A stretch of 64,000 nucleotides of DNA from Herpetospermum pedunculosum. Taxonomy: Eukaryota > Streptophyta > Magnoliopsida > Cucurbitales > Cucurbitaceae. The position numbers were made by a program, and so were the translations under genes. The stretch lies in contig CM051523.1 of assembly GCA_028017165.1 (NCBI GenBank), positions 37,800,501-37,864,500 on the forward strand, given 5' to 3'. The number at the start of each line of letters is the position of its first letter. The stretch's first letter is position 1. Positions 10,020 through 18,255 of the stretch are shown here, piece by piece. The notes beneath the pieces were generated by a model that was not told the origin of the DNA, made no database searches, and was given only the letters and a program-made list of their open reading frames with translations.

Positions 10020-10056
10020 ACTCATTGGGGACAATGAGTAGTTGAAGTTTGGGGGA
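10020..10056 (+). other. Upstream hairpin plus purine tract module (element A)
   Basis: ACTCATTG-GGGA-CAATGAGT forms an 8-bp stem with a GGGA loop at 10020-10039, followed after 5 bp by AAGTTTGGGGG (10045-10055). Equivalents are at 31904 (D), 20890 (C2), 62311-62292 (M) and 58704-58687 (L), with the outer stem bases changed in pairs. Confidence 0.65.
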
Positions 10057-10791
10057 GGCCACCCTAGGCCTAGGAACATTCCTCTCTTCCTTAGGACATA
10101 AGCATTCTTCTTCTCCTAAAAAATTTTTTGTGATAAATAGAAAAAGTGAAAAATAGAATAAAGAGGGGAGTCTTTCTCAAGTTGCTGAGTAATCAGTGCC
10201 AAGTGTGTAAACCATAAGTGGCATTGCATCAAAAGGCAAACCAAGGGGAGACTCCACCTAAGAAAAAGAAAAAGGAGAAATAGGGGAAGAAGAATGTATG
10301 CTTGGGAGTTATAATCTTGTGGCTTAGATGTCCTATGAAAAAAGAACTCTGATCCTTAATGAGCTAAGCACAAGGTTGTAGCTTTTAGGTTTGTCTAGGG
10401 AGATGAATGTATATCCAATGTAGTGATGCCAGGGTTTAGGTTGTTCTCTAAAAGTACCACTGTCACCGTTAAAACTAAGACTGGCATGACTCTAAGGAAT
10501 CCTAGACACATTAAAAATAAGCTAGAAGCATGTACTGAGTCTAGAGTAAAGCTTGGTAGAATTTGAAACCTTAGGGATAATAGCATGATATCATACAAGT
10601 AGTTAGATCAGTAGTAGGGGGTTAACAAAAGCAGTGGGTATAATAGGCAGGTGAAGTCAGAAGAAGCTAGACAAGAGGTTAGTTCTAAACTTGGAAGTGT
10701 GTCACAGGACAGCATTGCTATAGACAAGAATATAAGGGAGTTAGTGAGTAGTTAAAGAAGAAGAAACAGCAGCCTAGGTAAGTCCTTAGTA

Positions 10792-10827
10792 TGCTTGAGG
10801 ACAAGCAAAGCCTTAAGTTTGGGGGTG
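10792..10827 (+). other. Terminal hairpin and polypurine tract (element A)
   Basis: TGCTTG-AGGA-CAAGCA is a perfect 6-bp stem with an AGGA loop (10792-10807); TAAGTTTGGGGGTG follows at 10814-10827 and touches the LTR start TGTTAAGTC. The tract is the expected plus-strand primer site; the hairpin is conserved in D, C2, L and M. Confidence 0.75.
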
Positions 10828-12542
10828 TGTTAAGTCTCTGAAAGTGACTTATTTAGGACCCATTTAGCTTAAGAAGATGTACACATTTAGGTGTTTTTGT
10901 TAGCAATTAGCTTAAACCTATGCTTTAATATGAGAATTAGAAGAAGGTAGCTAATATAGGACTTGTGTACAATAGGTAGAAAAAGGGTTGAAAACCGAAG
11001 AAAAGAATGAAAAAATAACCATTGCAAATGAATTGCGGAATAATTGCGGTGACCGCAATTATTCAAGTTAAAACCGTAAGTTGGCTGATCATTTTCTGTT
11101 TAGATCCGACTTTTCAGGGATTCGTTCTTTCTCCTCCATCCATTCTGATATATGACGTTGAAGGTTGATGGTTCTCCTTGGCCCAAACGCACCTGCAAAC
11201 TACTATAAAAGGGGGTCAAAGTCGGAGGTTCAGTCATCAATTCGAAGGGCAGAAGTCTTCTCGCAGTCCACCATTTCTCTCTAAATTCCTTTGCCGTCTG
11301 TTGGAGTGAGGTTCTCAGCTTTTGGAGTCGATAATCTGATAGGAAGGAGAGAAGATTCTTCTTCTCTCTCGATTGGATTCATCCAAGCACAGCTGAATTC
11401 TCATCACCATCATTCGAGGCGACTGCCACGAAGTGTTCAGCAAGCCTTTGCTGTTTTCTGTTCTTTTCTTCTCAATTCCATTTCTGTTCACTGTTGTTCT
11501 TAGTTTAACATTTCAAGTACTGCATTTCGTTGTTGTCTGTCCTGGATTCAGCTCTTTTAAAGCTTTCCTTTGTCATTCAAACACTTAAAGTAATCGAAGT
11601 TCAATTCTGCAACTTACAGTTCCCATCTTGTTCTGCTACGGTTTTGGCTTACTATTTTATACACATTTCTCTTCTAAGCATGTCTATCTTATCTACCATT
11701 TCTGCTCTTTACATATCCATGAGTAACTAAAATCATTTAGGGGCATGCTAATGACAGAACTATAGGCTAAAAAACGTGAGTCAAGTAGGCAGATCAACAC
11801 TCGAACATTGATTGTATGTAAGCTTCATCCCACGGGCAATTTCGATTGGCCATCCATTTTGTCCAAAGAACTCCTAACCTCTGGAAGGAGTAAGAGTTCA
11901 GAGTCATATAATCATGCTAGCCTTTCATGGTAATTAGGAAACGGCCTAGGAATAGGCGTTTCCCTAGTACAAACTGAACACTCCTGTTTTAACAAGATGC
12001 TTAAGACCTTACTTTGAAGTCGAGTAAACTTGAGTCTCTCATGCATGGAATCGGACGATACTTGAGATAGAGTGAGTTTGATGTATAAAGAGTTGATCCA
12101 AAGCTTGATAATCGTAATAAACTGCCTATAGGATAGTCATTAGTAGCCCTTAATTCACCCTTTTAATCAGGTTCGCTGCCATTTAATTGCGGAAACATTG
12201 CGGTCCACGCAATTCTGCCAATGTTCATGCTGTTTAGCTGTTTTCTTTCTCGTTTATTAATTCCATCTCTTATCCTTTGCATCTAATTTCAACTTGCATC
12301 TGTTTATGTTATATCCCTTTATACGTTCAGCAAAAAGTAGATAATTAAAAACCAATTTTACCCCATCAAATTCATCCCATCTTTCTTAACAATCACACTT
12401 CGCGAATAGCTAAAAATGAGTCTCTGTGGAAAAAACGAATTAAATATACTTACTACTTGCTGTGAGACCATGTATGCTTGCATGTTCTAAGTGCTCTCTC
12501 TTCTCTTTTGCATATTTATCTTTACACATTGAGCACGCAACA
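10828..12542 (+). repeat. 3' LTR of element A (1715 bp)
   Basis: It begins TGTTAAGTCT and ends CACGCAACA. It is the full copy of the LTR cut at the left edge, with the TATA box at 11204-11210. ATTGCGG-type inverted motifs are at 11031-11060 and 12185-12212. The short open stretches inside it lack ATG starts or are not conserved as protein. Confidence 0.95.
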
Positions 12543-14918
12543 CATTGTGCCTCATTTAGTGTCTTACTAGCGTAGTATACAGGGTGTGTTAGTTTGTCAA
12601 TCTTTTGTCCTAGCATAACCCCTACTGCATAGTCACTCGCATCACACAACATCTCAAATGAGAGGTCCCAATTTGGCCCTACTATAATAGGTGCTTTGAC
12701 TAATGCTTCCTTAAGGGTTGTCCAGGCTAAGAAACATTCTTTTGAGAAGATAAATGGCTTATTCAGCTCTAGAAGCTCACACAAAGGCTTGGAGATCTTG
12801 GAAAAATTCTTAATGAACCTTCTATTGAAACCTGCGTGTCCTAAGAAATTTCTAATGGCTTTCACATTCTGAGGTTCCACTAACTTCTCTATTATTTCAA
12901 TCTTGGCCCTATCGACCTCTACTCCTGCTCTAGACACTCTATGACCTAGGACTATCCCTTCTTCCACCATGAAGTGGCATTTCTCCCAATTAAGGACTAG
13001 GTTGGTCTCCTCACACCTAGCTAGGACTTGTCCTAAGTTCTCTAAACAATTTGTAAATGAATCACCAAAGACTGAGAAGACATCCATAAATATCTCTATC
13101 ATGGATTCATCTAAGTCAGAGAAGATAGCCAACATGCACCTTTGGAACGTTGCTGGTGCATTGCATAAGCCAAAAGGCATTCTGCGAAAAGCAAATGTTC
13201 CAAAGGGACAGGTGAAAGTTGTCTTCTCCTGGTCCACAGGGTCTATGGTGATTTGGTTATAACCAGAATAACCATCTAGAAAGCAGTAATAAGCTCTACC
13301 AGTTATTCTATCTAACATCTGATCTATGAATGGTAGAGGGAAGTGATCTTTTTTTGTTTCCTTATTCAATTTCCTATAGTCCATACAAACTCTCCATCCT
13401 GTAATAGTTCTAGTTGGAATCAGTTCATTGCTCTCATTTACTACTACAGTCATCCCCCTCTTCTTAGGTACACATTGTATTGGACTAACCCACTAACTAC
13501 TAGCTATAGGGAAGATTACACCTGCATCTAACCATTTTATGATCTCTTTCTTAAGTACCTCCTTCATAGAGGGGTTCAGCCTACGTTGGTGATCTACTCG
13601 GGGTGTATGCTCTTCCTCCAATATTATCTTATGCATATAGTAGGAAGGGTTAATTCCTCTAATGTCAGCAATCGTCCATGCAATAGCCTTTTTATGTTGC
13701 TTAAGTAATAAGATCAACTCAATTTCATGCTTTTCACTTAGTTTGGACGAAATAATAACAGGTAGAGTATCATCACTTCCTAAATATGCATACTTAAGAT
13801 GTTCAGGCAGTGGTTTTAATTCTAAGATAGGTGGATGCTCAATGAATGGTTTCAATGGATTCATGGATCTTTCAGTCAAATCAGTAGTCATACAAACATG
13901 TTGAGGATTATTCACAGGTATGTCCATTATTTCAGCTATGTTTAAGTCAGTTACATCTAATTGTACATAAGCATTGGCATGCTTAATCAATAATCCATGC
14001 TCAAGTTGTTCTTCCATCAGTGAATCTACTATATCCATACTTGCACAAGATTCAGAGTCAGAAGGGTACCTTAGGGCTTTAAAAACACTAAACTTAACCT
14101 CCTCGTCATGAACCCTCATGGTGAGCTCACCTTTCTGGACATCAATCAAGGCCCTACCTGTGGCTAGAAATGGTCTGCCTAATAGGATGGGGACCTCCTT
14201 GTCTGCTTCATAATCCAGAATGATGATGTCTGCAAGAAAAATAAACTTGTCAACCTTTACAAGAATATCCTCTATCTTACCCTCAGGGTAGGCTATGGAT
14301 CTGTCTGCCAACTGCAGGGTGACAGTGGTGGGACGTGCTTCTCCTATTCCTAGCTGGCGGAATAGTGATAGAGGCATGAGGTTTATGCTGGCTCCCAGGT
14401 CACAAAGAGCTCTGCCCACGTGCTTGCCTCCCAACTCCACTGGTAAGGTGAAGGAACCAGGATCCTTCTCCTTCTTTGGCAGTTTGTTCTGGAGTATAGC
14501 ACTGCACTCCTCAGTGAGATTCACTGTTTCAAATTCACCAATAATTTTCTTGTTAGTGATTATATCCTTCAAAAACTTAACATAAGAAGGCATGGATTGC
14601 AAAACCTCTACAAATGGAATATTAACATGCACTTGTTTAAGAATTTCTAAAAATTTGTTAAAGTGCACTTCCTGTTCTTGTTTTTTCTTTAGCCTTCGAG
14701 GGAATGGAGGTGGTGGTACATATGCAGGCACTTCAGGTCGCCTCAGGATAGGTGGAGGCCTTGGAATTTCTTCTAGTTCTTCTATGATTGGTTCCAGCCT
14801 CGCCCCTGATGTGCTTGTTGATGGTTGACCATGGTTTGGCAGAGATTACAGTGGAGCACTAGACTCTTCGTTCTCTACTCTCTTTGGTGTTTCTCTAGTG
14901 TTGCTCACCAATGGTCTC
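12543..14918 (-). pseudogene. Element B gag-pol, distal part (gag end, protease, RT, part of RNaseH)
   Basis: The frame matches A and D from the end of gag through protease (DLGASINLMP kept) and RT to RNaseH, ending at LNEAQC where A is inserted. Damage is clear: a TAA near 14847 in the gag-protease linker, a TAG near 13495 replacing Gln after IASS at the start of RT, and the catalytic FMDD changed to FMDV (codon GTC at 13079-13081 on the minus strand), which removes a metal-binding Asp. The apparent last 30-odd residues of the open frame below 12543 are LTR of element A, not pol. Confidence 0.9.
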
Positions 14919-16481
14919 TGATAACTCCATTTTGGAGCTATTAAATGCGTCCTAATTATAGCTAAAGTCCGCTTTCAATTGATTAAATATATCTCTTTTG
15001 TAGGAGAAAAGCGGCAAAGAGCTCGTGCGTCCGTTGGGCATGTTCGAGAGCTTAAAGTAGAGTTTTAGCGCCCCGGGAATGCATCGGGAAGAGGGGAACT
15101 TGTTCCGTGAAGAAACGGCCAAAACTGCCTTGGAGAGGCAAAGCTTCAGCCCCAAACCCGAGAGCCAGCGTCGAGCTATAGCGTCGAGACGCTGGCTCGA
15201 CGCTGGAAAAACCCGAGAGCAAGCGTCGAGTGATAGCGTCGAGACGCTAGCTCGACGCTGCCCTGGCGTCGAGACCCTGCTTGGCGTCGAGACGCTCCGG
15301 AGGAGGCGCGCGCAGGAATTTTATCGGGGCAGCGTCGCGACGCTGGCCTTGCGTCGCGACGCCATCGCGAGCGCGCGCGCGGAAAACTTAGGGCACAGCG
15401 TCGAGACGCTGGCCTAGCGTCTCGACGCTACGACGATGGCAGCAGCTAAAAGACGATTTTTCTGCACTTTTTTCATAATCTTCATCTTCTTCACCTCTCT
15501 ACGGATTTTGCTCATTTTGGTCTTCTTCTTCCCCATTTTCTCTCTATTTTCTGTGGAGCTCCGCCATTGTTGGCATGCTAGTGAGCTCCACTTTCCTTTG
15601 TAATAAGTAGACGGATCCTTCCATGGCCGTGGTTGGAGCGGGATTGACGAACCGCGCCATGAGCTGCTAAGGTAAGGGTGACGGTTTGGGATTTGTTTAG
15701 GGGGATTTTGTTAGACGATTTAGCTTTGATAATCTGAGTTTTGATATGCATATTGGTTCTGTTTACTTTGCATTTATCTACTTTGCTTAATCCAACGCGC
15801 ATGTTAAAATACGCCGATTGACACTCGAGTAGTTTCGCATGTCGTGTCTGTTAAAGAGTAGCGATGCCGTGCCTCTCACTGCTCGACTAAGTAACACAGG
15901 TAGATAGAATTAAATCGAAGTATCGGGTCGGGTTGGAAGATTGTTGATTGCATACAGCGTTTGCGGGCAATCTACTAGCAATTAGAATTCACGCTCGAAT
16001 GTTCGTCGCGGTTAGCTAGTGACTGTCTAAATTTACCTTGGGGTTGATCACCTTGACGTAGGATTAGATAAAGTGTAATTAGAACTGTGTGGTCTAATAA
16101 AAATCCATGGAGTCGGCTACTTTGGGGCTTCTCTGGTAGTCGTCCGCGTGTTCAGTAAATTGAATTCCATGATTAATAGAATTAAATGATAAGTTGAATT
16201 TGTCTAACAATTGATCCCGAGACTCCCCAAACCGCGCACACGTTCTTCTTATTATTTCTTTCTTCCGTTAGCTTTCATCATTATTTCTCTTGCATGATTA
16301 AAACCCCCTGTTACCAATTAATCAATTTAATCCAAATTTCACTAGTAAATTCATTCTTCCTATTCCTTGGATCGACCCTGTTACCACTGGCTGCAAAGCC
16401 TTGGTCATAGGCTTTATAAATCGTATTTTGGCAAGCCTCGACAGCTTGAGATTAAGTGGATATTCAAAAATCCGCCCACCA
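14919..16481 (+). mobile_element. Element C1: solo LTR of the gag-only family, TSD GTCTC
   Basis: A single LTR of 1563 bp begins TGATAACTCC and ends CCCACCA. It is flanked by GTCTC at 14914-14918 and 16482-16486, and antisense element B gag continues on both sides, so this is a clean insertion followed by LTR-LTR recombination. It matches the LTRs of C2 closely along most of its length. A CpG-rich palindrome block is at about 15165-15430. Confidence 0.95.
15165..15430 (+). repeat. CpG-rich palindrome block in the C1 LTR
   Basis: The short inverted motif AGCGTC-GA-GACGCT or its complement AGCGTC-TC-GACGCT occurs again and again, together with single halves (AGCGTCGAG, CTCGACGCT) and a GCGTCGCGACGC variant. 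Matching blocks are at 16815-17085 and 34872-35145 (C2), 40905-41120 (E) and 60795-61090 (M). The rest of the LTR is AT-rich. Confidence 0.8.
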
Positions 16482-16574
16482 GTCTCCCACTTCTAAGTTC
16501 AATTGCTTGAACTTGTTCTTTTCCATCTCTCCTTGGCACCTCAGTGTCAGCAGGTAGTCTACCTTGGGGCCTAC
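16482..16574 (-). pseudogene. Element B gag fragment between C1 and C2
   Basis: The 93-bp antisense piece encodes the gag stretch around RPQGRLPADTEVPRRDGK seen in A and D. It starts with the C1 duplication GTCTC and ends with CCTAC (16570-16574), the duplication made by C2, whose partner is at 36185-36189. Confidence 0.9.
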
Positions 16575-18127
16575 TGATAACTCCATTTTGGAGCTATTAA
16601 ATACTTCCTAATATTAGCTTAAGTCCGCTTTTAATTGATTAATATATCTCATTTGTAGGAGAAAAGCGGTGAAGAGCTCGTGCGTCCGTTGGGCCCGTTC
16701 GAGAGCTTAAAGTGGAGTTTTAGCGCCCCGGGAATGCATCGGGAAGAGGGGAACTTGATCCGTAAAGAAACGGGCCAAAACCGCCTTGGAGAGGCAAAGT
16801 TTCAGCCCCAAACCCGAGAGCCAGCGTCGAGCTACAGCGTCGAGACGGTGGCTCGACGCTGGAAAAACCCGAGAGCAAGCGTCGAGTGATAGCGTCGAGA
16901 CGCTAGCTCGACGCTGCCCTGGCGTCAAGACCCTGCTTGGCGTCGAGACGCTCCGGAGGAGGCGCGCGCAGGAAATTTATCGGGGCAGCGTCGCGACGCT
17001 GACCCAGCGTCGCGACGCCATCGAAGGCGCGCTCGGATAACTTAGGGCACAGCGTCGAGACGCTGGCCTAGCGTCTCGACGCTACGACGATTGCAGAAGC
17101 TTATTAGGACGATTTTCTGCACTTTTGGAGGGAGTTCTTCACCATTTTTTAGAGCTCTTCATCTTCTTCTTCCTCTATTTTTCTGTATTTCCCTTAGAGC
17201 TCCGCCATTGTTGGCATGCTAGTGAGCTCCACGTTCTTTGTAACTCGTAGATGATTCCTTCCATGGCCGTCGTTGGAGCGGAATTGACAAACCGCGCCAT
17301 GAGCGGCTAAGGTAAGGGTGAACGGTTTGGGAATGGTTTAGGGAGATTTTGTTAGATAATTTGGTTCTGATAATTTACGTTTTGATGATGCATATTGGTT
17401 CTGTTTATTAGCATTTATCTACTTTGCTTAATCCAACGCGCATGTTAAACTACGACGATTGACACTCGAGTAATTTCGCATGTTGTGTATGTTAAAGAGT
17501 AGCGATGTCGTGCCTCTCACTGCTCGACTAAGTAACACAGGTAGATAAAACTAAATCGAAGTATCGGGTCGGGTAGGATAATTGTTGATTGCATACGGCG
17601 TTTGCGGGCAATCTACTAGCAATTAGAATTCACGCTCGAATGTTCGTCGCGGTTAGCTAGTGACTGTCTAGATTTATCTTAGGGCTGATCACCTTAATGT
17701 AATTCTGGATAACGTATAATTGGAACTGTGTGGTCTAATTAAAATCCATGGAGTCGGCTACTTTGGGGCTTCTCTGGTAGTCGTCCGCGTGCATAATAAA
17801 TTGAATACCATGAATTTAGCATTAAATGATGAACCTAAATTGTCTAACAATTGATCCCGAAACTCCCAAACCGTGCACACATTTTCTACTCGTTATTCTT
17901 TCTTCCGTTAGCATTTTATTCCTACTTCCCTTGCATGCTAAAACCCCCCGTTACGAAAATCAATCAATTAATTAAATCCCAATTTCATTAGTAATTTCAA
18001 TCTACCTATTCCTTGGATCGACCCTGTTACCACTGGCTGCAAAGCCTTGGTCATAGGCTTATAAATTACATTTTGGCAAGCCTCGACAGCTTGAGTTTAT
18101 ATTGATAGTTCAAAAATATCGATACCA
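16575..18127 (+). repeat. 5' LTR of element C2 (1553 bp)
   Basis: It begins TGATAACTCC and ends GATACCA, followed by the PBS. The first bases form CTCCA-TTT-TGGAG, a terminal hairpin. The CpG-rich palindrome block is at 16815-17085; the distal part is AT-rich. Confidence 0.95.
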
Positions 18128-18131
18128 AAAT

Positions 18132-18149
18132 TGGCGCCGTTGCCGGGGA
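18132..18149 (+). other. Primer binding site, tRNA-Asp type (C2)
   Basis: TGGCGCCGTTGCCGGGGA begins 5 bp after the LTR end and matches the complement of the plant tRNA-Asp 3' end as I know it. The same site is at 39851-39866 (minus) in E. A 106-bp leader with an A run follows. Confidence 0.85.
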
Positions 18150-18255
18150 ATAGGCAATTTGATTAGAATTATGATTGAAGTTTGAATTTAATTGGTTTAT
18201 GGTTTGCTGAAAAAAAAAATTTCTGTATCTTGTATGTTTGGTTTTTTGTTTGTGT

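Larger units (their letters stand above)
9381..10827 (+). other. 3' non-coding region of element A with two hairpin-purine modules
   Basis: No believable gene lies here. It contains an ATTGCGG/CCGCAAT inverted motif at 9654-9681, three copies of a G-rich tract (AAGTTTGGGGG at 9994, 10045 and 10815), and two hairpins described separately. The last tract directly abuts the 3' LTR and is the plus-strand primer; the other two lie about 800 bp upstream. D has the same order at 31271-32709. Confidence 0.7.
1..12542 (+). mobile_element. Element A: Athila-type Ty3/gypsy retrotransposon, nearly complete
   Basis: The order is 5' LTR (cut by the window edge), tRNA-Asp-type primer binding site, gag-pol ORF, second ORF, long 3' non-coding region, purine tract and 3' LTR. 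Position 1 aligns with 11084, so only the first 256 bp of the 5' LTR are missing; full length would be about 12.8 kb. Over the shared 1459 bp I see one difference (g at 690, t at 11773), and both genes are open, so this is the youngest insertion here and perhaps still competent. It interrupts the RNaseH region of element B on the opposite strand: sequence after 12542 is antisense B, and the expected 5-bp TSD is CATTG (12543-12547); its partner lies outside the window. Confidence 0.93.

Noticed and set aside
12440..12542. C-terminal extension of the element B RNaseH open frame
   Set aside because: These codons are in the 3' LTR of element A; the B sequence stops at 12543.
18238..18255. Upstream start for the C2 gag (MVFCLC...)
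   Set aside because: The codon at 18238 is TTG. The ATG at 18256 matches the start in element E.
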